From a virus: a stretch of DNA of 64,000 bases. The position numbers were made by a program, and so were the translations under genes. The stretch lies in IMG/VR virus record IMGVR_UViG_3300028666_000032, positions 1 through 64,000 of that record; one strand, written 5' to 3'. This document shows positions 33,163-40,544 of the stretch, piece by piece (within the stretch, counting starts at the first letter, position 1; every line of letters begins with the position of its first letter). The notes below the pieces were generated by a model that made no database searches, was not told the origin of the DNA, and worked only from the letters and a program-made list of their open reading frames with translations.

Positions 33163-34607
33163 TTTATTAATCCCTCGAATGCCTGGCGTTTTGCGTCGAA
33201 ATGCAGCTTAACGGTTCCAGCTTCACCCTGTCTGTTTTTAACGATGATTAGATCGGCCACACCACGGGCTGCGTCCATTTTGCGCTGCCACGTCTGAGAT
33301 TCTGCAATCGTCGCCGATTCTGGAGGTTCCCGGTTTTCCAGATAATATTCTTCACGATATAGCATCATGACCACATCGGCGTCCTGCTCGATGCTGCCAC
33401 TGTCGCGTAAATCTGAGAGACCGGGGCGCTTGTCATCACGGCCTTCGACGCCGCGGTTGAGTTGGTGGAGCAGCAGGATGGGAACCTTCAACTCTTTTGC
33501 CAGCACTTTTAGGGCCATCGTCATTTCTGCGACTTGGTAGACACGCGGAACCCGTTGATCCCGTGCCGCGACAATTCCCAAATGATCAATCACAATTAGC
33601 GACTGCGGAACCTTGGATGCGATATCGCTGGCCTTGTGACATATCTGTTCTGCGGTGAGGCCGGAACGATCAAACACAGTGAGCGGAACATCGCTAAGTG
33701 AGTTTCTAGCATCCGTAAGATCAATGAAATTAGGATTTTCTGCGGTTCTCTGGTCCCACATATTGACGCTGGAAAACCTAGCGTTCACACGGTAAGCAAG
33801 TTGTTCCCAGCTCATCTCAAGGCTGAAAAACAACACAGGGAGCTTGCGCCGCGCAATGTTCATCGCAAGCGTGAGAGCAAGCGCCGTTTTGCCCATGGCG
33901 GGACGCGCGGCGAGCACGTAAAGAGACCCGGGTTCAAAACCGCATAGCTTGCGGTCTAACTGGGAAACGCCAGTCTGAATGCCCGTAAGTCCGCCGCCAG
34001 CGCGGTATCTGTTCTCAATATTCTCAAGCGTCAAATCGAGCATGGTGCCGAGCGAATAAGTATCGGCCGCGATGCTAGGATTTCCAATTTCTCGCCATAG
34101 GTATGCGATCTTTTCGGCCTTCTCCATTTCCGAAAGTGATGCATCGCTTTGAATAAAGCGTAACCTGCGTTCGTTATAGAACTCGACAATGCTTCGCGCG
34201 TAATCTCGGACTTGCATTGGCGATACAACGCAGCAAATCAATCCCGCGAGATAATCACGTTTCTCTTTGGTGTGGGAGAAAAGGCCATCATTTATGCGTG
34301 GTTCTATTGTACTGATCGTATGTGTTCGACCCTTTGAAGCGTCACCTGCTATCGCCTCGTAAATTATCTGGTGGCACTGATAGAAAAACATCTCGGGTCG
34401 AAGCAAATCCGCCACATCGCGGAGCCGATCAGGATGCGCGAGAAGAATGCCAAGCAAACCGCGTTCGATATCGTCAACGGCTGATTCTGGATTGCGGACA
34501 AATGGATGGATGGACAAGCGGGAAACCGTTGCAAGACAATGTCCAAGGGCAGCGGGCGGCTTACCTGCAACGGTAAAGGGCCAAGGCGGCTCATGACTTC
34601 CGCCCAA
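33159..34607 (-). CDS. replicative DnaB-type helicase
   Basis: A 482-residue DnaB helicase. N-terminal domain about 40-150 (D-I-E-R-G-L-L-G-I-L-L). RecA-like domain with Walker A A-R-P-A-M-G-K-T-A near residue 236, Walker B L-I-V-I-D-H-L-G near residue 345, and D-L-R-D-S-G-S-I-E-Q-D-A-D (H3/H4). The start is taken as TTG 34607 because AGGAG lies seven bases upstream; the first 35 residues are not typical and a later start is possible. Confidence 0.85.
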   Translation of the reverse strand: MGGSHEPPWPFTVAGKPPAALGHCLATVSRLSIHPFVRNPESAVDDIERGLLGILLAHPDRLRDVADLLRPEMFFYQCHQIIYEAIAGDASKGRTHTISTIEPRINDGLFSHTKEKRDYLAGLICCVVSPMQVRDYARSIVEFYNERRLRFIQSDASLSEMEKAEKIAYLWREIGNPSIAADTYSLGTMLDLTLENIENRYRAGGGLTGIQTGVSQLDRKLCGFEPGSLYVLAARPAMGKTALALTLAMNIARRKLPVLFFSLEMSWEQLAYRVNARFSSVNMWDQRTAENPNFIDLTDARNSLSDVPLTVFDRSGLTAEQICHKASDIASKVPQSLIVIDHLGIVAARDQRVPRVYQVAEMTMALKVLAKELKVPILLLHQLNRGVEGRDDKRPGLSDLRDSGSIEQDADVVMMLYREEYYLENREPPESATIAESQTWQRKMDAARGVADLIIVKNRQGEAGTVKLHFDAKRQAFEGLIK

Positions 34608-34613
34608 ACCCGC

Positions 34614-34629
34614 GCTCCTAGACTGGAGC
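34614..34629 (-). promoter_or_regulatory. hairpin covering the helicase ribosome site
   Basis: GCTCC and GGAGC form a perfect 5-bp stem around six bases; on the mRNA the 3' arm contains the AGGAG Shine-Dalgarno of the helicase gene. It starts at the expected transcript 5' end, so folding could limit translation. Confidence 0.45.
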
Positions 34630-34633
34630 TAAT

Positions 34634-34662
34634 ATATTACCAAAACCACGAGGACGGTACAA
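34634..34662 (-). promoter_or_regulatory. promoter for the replication genes
   Basis: Minus-strand TTGTAC (34662-34657), 17-base spacer, TAATAT (34639-34634), preceded by GC. Same form as at 11034 and 19263. It lies directly before the helicase start. Confidence 0.65.
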
Positions 34663-34902
34663 GCGAATTGTCACAGCGCCTCGTTACGTGATACAATTCT
34701 CGAGGCATGCAGCCCATAACCTGCGTGATCCGTATCGCGAGTAAGCGGCGCAGGAACCTCCAGTGAGAGCGCCGCTGAAAGCGCTTCACGTGAAGCCATC
34801 AAAAATTTATAAGCCAGATCAATATATTATCAATTCGCATAGATTCCTTACGTGCCCAGCGCGACGTTCCAGTCTTCCCCCCGCTACATCTGGAGACCGA
34901 CC
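34663..34902. other. regulatory gap with 14-bp palindrome
   Basis: No gene is seen in this stretch between the helicase and the small plus-strand gene. It holds a perfect palindrome GCTTCACGTGAAGC at 34783-34796, a possible operator, and AT-rich sequence at 34800-34850 that may be the plus-strand promoter region. Confidence 0.45.
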
Positions 34903-35046
34903 ATGAAGCTGAGCCATAATCAGATCGAAGAAACAATGGAAGAAACAGCCCTAGATCAGTATTTCCACCACAAACAGGAACGCATGGAGGCAGAAAAGCA
35001 GCAGCAGTTGAGAGATTTGAAAAACAGCTTCCGCCATACGGACTAG
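34903..35046 (+). CDS. 47-residue charged protein
   Basis: A small acidic/basic helical protein (Q-E-R-M-E-A-E-K-Q-Q-Q-L-R) alone on the plus strand among minus-strand genes. ATG 34903 has GGAGA eight bases upstream and is chosen over 34852. It ends four bases from the convergent nuclease gene, with GGACTAGTCC palindrome in the gap. Confidence 0.6.
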   Translation: MKLSHNQIEETMEETALDQYFHHKQERMEAEKQQQLRDLKNSFRHTD

Positions 35047-35050
35047 TCCT

Positions 35051-35617
35051 TCATAATCTAAGTTGCTTTTTGACTAGCTCCAGAACGTCCTGTCTGCGCC
35101 GGAATACGTCGGCAGCGGGTATCCTGTGAACGGTATAGCCTTTTGATTTCAACCATCCGTCCCGCTCAGCATCGTATGGCTTTTGCCCGTCATGAGCGCC
35201 CTTGCCGTCGATCTCGTAAATGACCTTATCGATCACAAAGTCGGGTACGCAATAATTGGCGATGCGCCCGTCCCATGTCATGCGATACATAATTACCTGA
35301 TAGTGAAAGTCTATTGCCAACTGGCGCAATATTCTTGCGAACTGTAGCTCGACAGGATTTTGAGCCGCTATCTGGATTGCCCGGCATTCGTGAGCCTTGC
35401 GGATGATTTCTGACTCAGGTTCGAGCTTGTAATGCTTTCCGTATTGATCATACCGTTTGAACCGGCTCTTGCGGGGTATCGGACGGCGAGCCGTCTTGGA
35501 CTTTACGGATTTCGGGAAGCGGAGGCCGTTCTCGACCGTTTTGTAAATCGTGGCCATGAGAGTGAGCAAGGCAAAGGCTGTTATGGAAACTGCAATAACT
35601 GCGGCCAGGAACAACAT
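35051..35617 (-). CDS. membrane-anchored DUF559/Vsr-like nuclease
   Basis: A 188-residue protein. Residues 1-25 form a hydrophobic helix (L-F-L-A-A-V-I-A-V-S-I-T-A-F-A-L-L). A basic linker follows, then a DUF559-type PD-(D/E)XK core: P-V-E-L-Q-F-A-R, V-P-D-F-V-I, I-Y-E-I-D-G-K-G-A-H and K-S-K-G-Y-T-V-H-R-I. The catalytic acids D and E-x-D-x-K seem intact. A membrane anchor is uncommon in this family. Confidence 0.7.
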   Translation of the reverse strand: MLFLAAVIAVSITAFALLTLMATIYKTVENGLRFPKSVKSKTARRPIPRKSRFKRYDQYGKHYKLEPESEIIRKAHECRAIQIAAQNPVELQFARILRQLAIDFHYQVIMYRMTWDGRIANYCVPDFVIDKVIYEIDGKGAHDGQKPYDAERDGWLKSKGYTVHRIPAADVFRRRQDVLELVKKQLRL

Positions 35618-35661
35618 CGTCCCCGCATATTATCATCGAAAGGCCGCTGCCTGCAATAAAT

Positions 35662-35829
35662 CTACAAGCGTTTGGCCCTGCGTCGGCTAGGCTTATCGGC
35701 ATCAAGACCCTTCAGAGCGAGGGTGCAGAGGTAAGAAACCGCGATGATAGCGCCGTCATGGCCAGCCTGGATTTTCCAGTTGGTTTTTGCGGCGAAGGCG
35801 CGCATGCGGATCAGGTCACGCTTTTGCAT
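35662..35829 (-). CDS. 55-residue basic protein
   Basis: A small protein with a basic end (P-S-R-R-R-A-K-R-L) and one hydrophobic stretch (A-I-I-A-V-S-Y-L-C-T-L-A-L). Its ATG directly follows the stop of the previous gene. Function unknown. Confidence 0.55.
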   Translation of the reverse strand: MQKRDLIRMRAFAAKTNWKIQAGHDGAIIAVSYLCTLALKGLDADKPSRRRAKRL

Positions 35830-35925
35830 TTAACCGATCCAGACAGCAATCGCGATCAAGAGGAACAAGAAGCAGACGCGGGTGACTTCGGCCTGCCACG
35901 ATATGGTGCGGAGGAGGTGGGTCAT
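35830..35925 (-). CDS. 31-residue membrane protein
   Basis: A micro-protein with a C-terminal transmembrane helix (F-L-F-L-L-I-A-I-A-V-W-I). Its ATG overlaps the stop of the preceding gene (ATGA) and has AAGCGGAA upstream. Confidence 0.55.
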   Translation of the reverse strand: MTHLLRTISWQAEVTRVCFLFLLIAIAVWIG

Positions 35926-36095
35926 TTCCGCTTCCCCTTCTGCTTGTCGGACTTGGCGCGTGCCCTATCGCAAATCAGATGAATTTGTGTAGAGATGGTT
36001 TCGCATTCTTCCTTGCCTGAGGCGCGTAGAAAGTTAAGAACCAAGTCGGAAGTCTTAAAACTAACCACATGGCGGCGGAGATATTCAGGTTTCAT
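35922..36095 (-). CDS. small basic protein, first gene of the leftward operon
   Basis: A 57-residue basic protein (K-S-D-K-Q-K-G-K-R-K at the end). ATG 36095 is preferred over TTG 36110. It is the first minus-strand gene at the divergent control region and may be a DNA-binding regulator, though no motif proves it. Confidence 0.55.
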   Translation of the reverse strand: MKPEYLRRHVVSFKTSDLVLNFLRASGKEECETISTQIHLICDRARAKSDKQKGKRK

Positions 36096-36106
36096 TAAGC
36101 ACTCGC

Positions 36107-36119
36107 GCAACTTTGTTGC
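36107..36119. promoter_or_regulatory. inverted repeat in the divergent control region
   Basis: GCAAC-TTT-GTTGC is a perfect 5-bp inverted repeat. It has the same spacing as GCAATA-N-TATTGC operators elsewhere in the window and may be a relative. Confidence 0.4.
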
Positions 36120-36147
36120 TAATTACGTTTGGTCTACCTTTTTAGAC

Positions 36148-36176
36148 TTGACCTATTCATAGCACGAGACTACCTT
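36148..36176 (+). promoter_or_regulatory. early rightward promoter
   Basis: TTGACC (36148-36153), a 17-base spacer and TACCTT (36171-36176) in the gap between diverging operons, 56 bases before the first rightward gene. The -10 is imperfect. Confidence 0.45.
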
Positions 36177-36231
36177 TCGTTGCAAGAACAAACTCAGATT
36201 CCAGAACGCGCCTCTAATCTCAGCTATTCAA

Positions 36232-36558
36232 ATGACTGACACATTCACCCCCGGCCCATGGTCTTACGACGGCGAGGACATTGATAGCGAGGTTGCTCAC
36301 CTTGTTGCAGAAGAAATGGGCCTATCACACGATGGCTATGAAATCTTCTCTGTAGACGCTGATGGCGAAGTTGATATGCCGATTGGCACTGCACTTGACG
36401 AGGAAAATGCTCGGCTGATTGCAGCGGCCCCGGATATGGCTATAGCTCTGAAAAAAATGCTGGCATGGCACAACGGCACGAACGAGAAAAAGTATCAACC
36501 CATGCAGAGTATAATGGAAGAAGCGTGCGCGGCATTGGCGAAAGCAGGTGTAGAATGA
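36232..36558 (+). CDS. phage protein with A-A-A-P-D-M motif
   Basis: A 108-residue acidic protein of a common phage early type: G-P-W-S-Y-D-G at the start, E-E-N-A-R-L-I-A-A-A-P-D-M near residue 62. It is the first gene of the rightward operon. Biochemical role unknown. Confidence 0.75.
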   Translation: MTDTFTPGPWSYDGEDIDSEVAHLVAEEMGLSHDGYEIFSVDADGEVDMPIGTALDEENARLIAAAPDMAIALKKMLAWHNGTNEKKYQPMQSIMEEACAALAKAGVE

Positions 36559-36758
36559 TGCAACTTTCAGAAATCACCTTCGGCAGTAAGGCCAAGTTCT
36601 ACGGTGCGATTGTCATCGTTGACAGCTACACCCGAGACAACCACGGCCCTCACACCATTCATGTGAGGTTCGCTTGCGATGACCGCCGCACAACCTTTCC
36701 ATGCACACTTGACCAACTTGAGCCGATTTCAACCCCAGAGAGCCGGAGCATCCAATGA
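36555..36758 (+). CDS. small hypothetical protein
   Basis: A 67-residue beta-rich protein starting at ATG 36555, inside the preceding stop (ATGA). No family recognised. Confidence 0.65.
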   Translation: MMQLSEITFGSKAKFYGAIVIVDSYTRDNHGPHTIHVRFACDDRRTTFPCTLDQLEPISTPESRSIQ

Positions 36759-36925
36759 GCGAACTTCCACTGTCCGAAGAAGTGAAATCTCTCATCCACG
36801 AGCTTGATGAGAAGGCGCATCATGCCGACCAGCTCGGCCAAACAGAATATGCCGGGATCATGTGGCACGCAGCACAGGTTCTCAGAGATTTTCAAAACGC
36901 ACGACAACCAAAGGAGAAACTATGA
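36755..36925 (+). CDS. small helical protein
   Basis: A 56-residue helical acidic protein (K-S-L-I-H-E-L-D-E-K-A-H-H-A-D). It overlaps both neighbours by ATGA. Its last codons (AAG GAG AAA) supply the ribosome site for the next gene. Confidence 0.65.
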   Translation: MSELPLSEEVKSLIHELDEKAHHADQLGQTEYAGIMWHAAQVLRDFQNARQPKEKL

Positions 36926-37257
36926 CCGACCACCTCACCCACGCTCTTACCTCAACCAAGTCTTCCCTCTTCCGCGCATGGCGCATCTTCCGCATTGGCC
37001 TGAGTGTGGCAGCCTATGCGAGCCTCGCCCTGGTTATCGTCGGAGGCTGGCAGCTTTCGCACGGCAAGATCGTCAAGTTCGACGGCATCGCCCATGCGGA
37101 GCTGCCCTTCGGCGACCCGCAGCAGGCCTTGATAACTCAACTGCCTGCAGATCAGACTTTGCCCCCACAGGCTTTGCAGGCGCTACCAGAGGCTCACGTC
37201 ACCCACGCCAGCTACCGGCTGGGAGACGTGCCGGCGGCGAAACCGAAGGTTCAGTGA
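36922..37257 (+). CDS. single-pass membrane protein
   Basis: A 111-residue protein with a transmembrane helix at about residues 26-46 (G-L-S-V-A-A-Y-A-S-L-A-L-V-I-V-G-G-W) and a long Pro/Ala/Gln-rich periplasmic part. ATG 36922 has AAGGAG upstream. Confidence 0.7.
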   Translation: MTDHLTHALTSTKSSLFRAWRIFRIGLSVAAYASLALVIVGGWQLSHGKIVKFDGIAHAELPFGDPQQALITQLPADQTLPPQALQALPEAHVTHASYRLGDVPAAKPKVQ

Positions 37258-37421
37258 TGGTGGAAAAGAACATCACCAAGCCGAGGTTAGTGCAAATCAA
37301 CCCAGACTTTTACGAAGCCTACCGCGACGTGCTCACCGATTTGAGAATAGCGATTGTGAATGCAGAGCTGAGATATGAGCAGCAACAGATGGATCAACTA
37401 CGCAAAAGGAGACGATCATGA
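37257..37421 (+). CDS. small hypothetical protein
   Basis: A 54-residue charged helical protein ending R-K-R-R-R-S. It starts within the previous stop (TGATG) and overlaps the ATPase gene by four bases. Confidence 0.65.
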   Translation: MVEKNITKPRLVQINPDFYEAYRDVLTDLRIAIVNAELRYEQQQMDQLRKRRRS

Positions 37422-38350
37422 CGATTTTGAAGAACCCGAATGAGATTAACGAGACTGTCACACTGGCAGGCATCGTCTATGGCCAGCCCGGAGTAGGAAA
37501 ATCCACGCTAGCTCTTTCAGCCCCGAACCCCGTCTTGATCGACGCGGACAAAGGAATGCGCCGCGTTGAAAAGCGCTTTCAAGTGCCATCCCTTCCGCTA
37601 AACGATTACAAAGATATTCTGGAACTCTTCCAATCAACCGAACTCCACCCGTTTGATACCATCGTATTCGACACGCTCGGCAAGCTGGTAGACCGCATGG
37701 GTGAGTATGTGGTTGCCGAGAACCCAAAGAACGGCAACGGCAAAGGCTCACTTTCAATGCAGGGCTGGGGTGCACTAAAGGTTGAGTTTCAGAGGCTTCT
37801 CAAGCTGGCGCAATCCAAGAACAAGCATCTGATTTTCGTGGCGCACGAGCGTGAGGAAAAAGACGGCGACATGACCAAGGTGCGTCCAGATGTTTCCGGA
37901 TCATCCGGCAAAGACCTTGTCAAAGACCTCGATTTCATGGGTTACATGGAAATGCGCGGCACCAAACGCACCATTTCATTCACGCCTACGGAAAAATACT
38001 ACGCCAAGAATGCGCTGAAACTTGATCCTGTGATCGAGGTTCCCGATACCGAGAAAGGCAACAATTTCATCCAGAAGGTTATCATCGAGCGCACGCTTGA
38101 GCGCCTGAAAGAGGACGACGAAGAAAACGCACGCTATGCGAACCTCATGGCCGATCATGACCGCACACTTGCCAAGGTTGTCGATGCAGCGACAGCGAAC
38201 GAAGCCCTTGCGGTTATCGATTGCGCGCCGGTTATCTGGGACTCAACTCGCGTTGCCAAACACAGGCTTGCCGACAAGATCAAAGCATGTGGACTGAAGT
38301 ATGACCTGACTGCGAAGGTGTTCAAGGAAGCGGAAAAGAAGGCTGCCTGA
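37418..38350 (+). CDS. Sak4-like recombination ATPase
   Basis: A 310-residue RecA-fold ATPase of the phage nucleotide-binding (AAA_24, Sak4) type: Walker A Y-G-Q-P-G-V-G-K-S-T near residue 21, Walker B D-T-I-V-F-D-T-L near residue 78, and sensor F-V-A-H-E-R-E near residue 139. Such proteins promote single-strand annealing and recombination. It is followed, after an inserted HNH gene, by a PD-(D/E)XK nuclease, giving a recombination pair. Confidence 0.8.
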   Translation: MTILKNPNEINETVTLAGIVYGQPGVGKSTLALSAPNPVLIDADKGMRRVEKRFQVPSLPLNDYKDILELFQSTELHPFDTIVFDTLGKLVDRMGEYVVAENPKNGNGKGSLSMQGWGALKVEFQRLLKLAQSKNKHLIFVAHEREEKDGDMTKVRPDVSGSSGKDLVKDLDFMGYMEMRGTKRTISFTPTEKYYAKNALKLDPVIEVPDTEKGNNFIQKVIIERTLERLKEDDEENARYANLMADHDRTLAKVVDAATANEALAVIDCAPVIWDSTRVAKHRLADKIKACGLKYDLTAKVFKEAEKKAA

Positions 38351-38796
38351 TGTTTATCCTGCCTATTCGAATGCAGGAAAAGATTATGCCAGAACCTATG
38401 TCCGGTTGCTGGTTGTGGATAGGCGCTTGGAATAAAGACGGATATGGTCAAACGACCTTGATGGGCAAATCAAACAATGCTCACCTGATAATCTATCGCA
38501 TTCTGGTCGGCGCAATACCAAAAGGTCTAAAGTTAGATCATCTTTGCAGGAACCGTGCATGCGTCAATCCAGTACATTTGGAGCCCGTCTCTAACCAAGA
38601 GAATATAAGGAGGGGAAAAGAGGCCAGCAAAAGGTTTTGCAAAAATGGCCATGAGTTCACCCCTGAAAACACGAGGATTATATCGAACCCTAATAGGGCC
38701 GCTTCTCCTCTCCTTAGCGGAAGGCAATGCCTGACCTGCTTGCAAGTTAACGCGCGCCGGTATTACGAGAGGAAGAAACAATGCCGAGGTATTTAG
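38350..38796 (+). CDS. HNH homing endonuclease
   Basis: A 148-residue HNH_3 endonuclease: G-C-W-L-W-I-G-A, L-D-H-L-C-R-N-R-A-C-V-N-P-V-H-L-E-P-V and a C-terminal Cys cluster (F-C-K-N-G-H, Q-C-L-T-C). It separates the recombination ATPase from its partner nuclease and overlaps the latter's start by 16 bases. Confidence 0.85.
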   Translation: MFILPIRMQEKIMPEPMSGCWLWIGAWNKDGYGQTTLMGKSNNAHLIIYRILVGAIPKGLKLDHLCRNRACVNPVHLEPVSNQENIRRGKEASKRFCKNGHEFTPENTRIISNPNRAASPLLSGRQCLTCLQVNARRYYERKKQCRGI

Positions 38797-39398
38797 TCAC
38801 CCCATCATTACATAGTTCATGGAAATGGTTCATGAACTCAGACCAGACCAAGCTGGAGTTTTTGAACACGCTGAATAAGGTTCCGATTGAACCTACAGAA
38901 GCGATGTTGCTTGGCAGGCAATTCGAGGATGACATCTACTCAGCTTGCGACGGCACTTACAAGCAATCCGGCGATGAACGCTATGACAGGTGTGTTGATG
39001 AAGCGGCAGAGCTTGCGAGAGATGGCTTGAGGCAAGAGAAAGTCTACCGTGATGTCAGGATAGCAGGCTATGACGTTCTGCTTTATGGCAAAGCCGACCT
39101 GATCCGCAGAGACTGGATATACGATTTCAAGCGCACCAAGAATTACGATATCGGCAAATATGCAGGCAGCATACAGCATTCCCTCTACATGGCATGCTCA
39201 GGTATCCACAACTTTCGCTATATCGCAAGCGATGGTCGGAGCGTGTGGCTGGAGGACTACCACTACGACGATGCCATGCGTGATAGGATGATTGGCGAGG
39301 TTGCCGCGATGCTCGATTGCATCTTTTCAGATGGCGAGCTTGCACCGGCATACAATACACACTGGCTTTCTAGACCGAGGTTAGAGACTGCGGCATGA
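38781..39398 (+). CDS. PD-(D/E)XK exonuclease-like protein
   Basis: A 205-residue nuclease of the RecB/Cas4-like superfamily: E-A-M-L-L-G-R-Q-F-E near residue 40 (G-x-x-x-E), Y-G-K-A-D-L-I near residue 97 and Y-D-F-K-R-T-K near residue 112 (D-x-K). A helix with I-Q-H-S-L-Y follows. It is likely the exonuclease partner of the Sak4-like ATPase. Context supports a role in DNA recombination or replication. Confidence 0.75.
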   Translation: MPRYLVTPSLHSSWKWFMNSDQTKLEFLNTLNKVPIEPTEAMLLGRQFEDDIYSACDGTYKQSGDERYDRCVDEAAELARDGLRQEKVYRDVRIAGYDVLLYGKADLIRRDWIYDFKRTKNYDIGKYAGSIQHSLYMACSGIHNFRYIASDGRSVWLEDYHYDDAMRDRMIGEVAAMLDCIFSDGELAPAYNTHWLSRPRLETAA

Positions 39399-39727
39399 TT
39401 GAGTTTGATCCCCAAGCCCTAGCAAGTCAGTTCGAACAGGCCGGACACAACTGGGCCGACCTCAACGCGGCAGCGGAAGTTTTGGAGGACACGGCGAAAA
39501 CACTTCTTGCCGAGATTGCGCTCGAATATATGCCGAAGGTTGGAGCAGTATCCAAGGCAGAGATGGAAGCAAAAGCATCCAACCGCTACCAATCACACCT
39601 CTCGCAAGCCACAGAAGCTCGACGGCTCTCCAACCGAGCGCGGGTTTCATACGACGCGATGCGCGTGCAGATCGATCTTATCCGCTCGAAGGAAAGCACA
39701 GAACGAGCGCTAATTTCAGTCCGTTGA
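39395..39727 (+). CDS. helical hypothetical protein
   Basis: A 110-residue helical protein (A-A-A-E-V-L-E-D-T-A-K-T-L-L-A-E-I) overlapping the nuclease gene by ATGA. Probably an accessory in the same recombination operon; no family assigned. Confidence 0.65.
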   Translation: MIEFDPQALASQFEQAGHNWADLNAAAEVLEDTAKTLLAEIALEYMPKVGAVSKAEMEAKASNRYQSHLSQATEARRLSNRARVSYDAMRVQIDLIRSKESTERALISVR

Positions 39728-39759
39728 CTATACGCACTGAATGCACGAAGAGAGATGAT

Positions 39760-39951
39760 ATGCCTACCGGGACTAATGCGAAGCTACTGGGAAGAACATT
39801 CGGCAAGGTTAACGGCCAAGATTATGAGTTTGCCCAGTTCGGCGGTCGGCATGAGCTTCTTGACAGTGATAGCGAAAGGCTTGTCGCCCCCACTTCGCCT
39901 GCCAGCTCTGTTAAAGTTCCTGACGTCGCTCATGTAATTCTTAGGGGTTAG
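39760..39951 (+). CDS. small hypothetical protein
   Basis: A 63-residue protein. ATG 39760 has GAGAGATG upstream and is chosen over TTG 39724. It is the last gene of the rightward early operon and ends six bases from the convergent RyR gene. Confidence 0.6.
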   Translation: MPTGTNAKLLGRTFGKVNGQDYEFAQFGGRHELLDSDSERLVAPTSPASSVKVPDVAHVILRG

Positions 39952-39957
39952 AGATAC

Positions 39958-40296
39958 CTAGGATAATGCGGCAACGATTGCCTTGAACAGAGCGTCCTTC
40001 TTCTGCTGCTCTAGCGGCAAGCCTTCATAGGGAACGAAGCAAGGGTGCTCCTTCTTCTCGACATCCTTGACCGGCCCATATTTCCAGCCATCCACCCGTT
40101 TTGCCTCTAACCAACTTTCATGGTTGGCGCTGGGCGGTGCGTCGGGATTGTCGAGGCAGAAATTTACTCCTTTGATCGCGCTATCGCGCTGCCATTCAGG
40201 GGCTTCGTCCCAAGGAAGCTGAGAGTTATCGCCTATGGTTTTGCAGTAGGCGCGGTTTGCTTCGTGGCAGACCTGGGCGATGGAAGTGTTATTCAT
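39958..40296 (-). CDS. RyR-domain protein
   Basis: A 112-residue protein matching the RyR domain (named after ryanodine receptors, also found in phages): A-Q-V-C-H-E-A-N-R-A-Y-C near the start, W-D-E-A-P-E-W-Q-R-D-S-A, H-E-S-W-L-E-A-K-R-V-D-G-W and L-P-L-E-Q-Q-K-K-D-A-L-F. The phage function is not known; ligand binding is possible. Confidence 0.8.
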   Translation of the reverse strand: MNNTSIAQVCHEANRAYCKTIGDNSQLPWDEAPEWQRDSAIKGVNFCLDNPDAPPSANHESWLEAKRVDGWKYGPVKDVEKKEHPCFVPYEGLPLEQQKKDALFKAIVAALS

Positions 40297-40338
40297 AGGC
40301 TAGTCGATTTCTCCGGCACTATTGGCCGGTGTTGGTTG

Positions 40339-40521
40339 TTAGCTCGGATTGGTTCTTGGCACATCAGACATGATGTTATCCAGCGTGCCGGACACCTTTA
40401 GCGCAATGCTGAGTGCAGCAGGTCTAAGGTGATCCTCTTTCTTGCCCGGAAATGCATTGACCAATGACGACAGTGCCAAATCGTAAGCGATCTTGTGCAT
40501 CTCGTCTCTGGTTGGGATCAT
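40339..40521 (-). CDS. small helical protein
   Basis: A 60-residue helical protein in the short leftward unit between the RyR gene and the nuclease-like gene. No family recognised. Confidence 0.55.
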   Translation of the reverse strand: MIPTRDEMHKIAYDLALSSLVNAFPGKKEDHLRPAALSIALKVSGTLDNIMSDVPRTNPS

Positions 40522-40544
40522 GGCAAATTCGGGGGTTTGAGATA

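Noticed and set aside
35039-35048. GGACTAGTCC palindrome as terminator between converging genes
   Set aside because: It has no loop and no U-tract, so it is not a usual terminator.
36804-37421. 205-codon frame spanning several early genes
   Set aside because: Only its last 54 codons, from ATG 37257, form a plausible gene; the rest overlaps two better frames.
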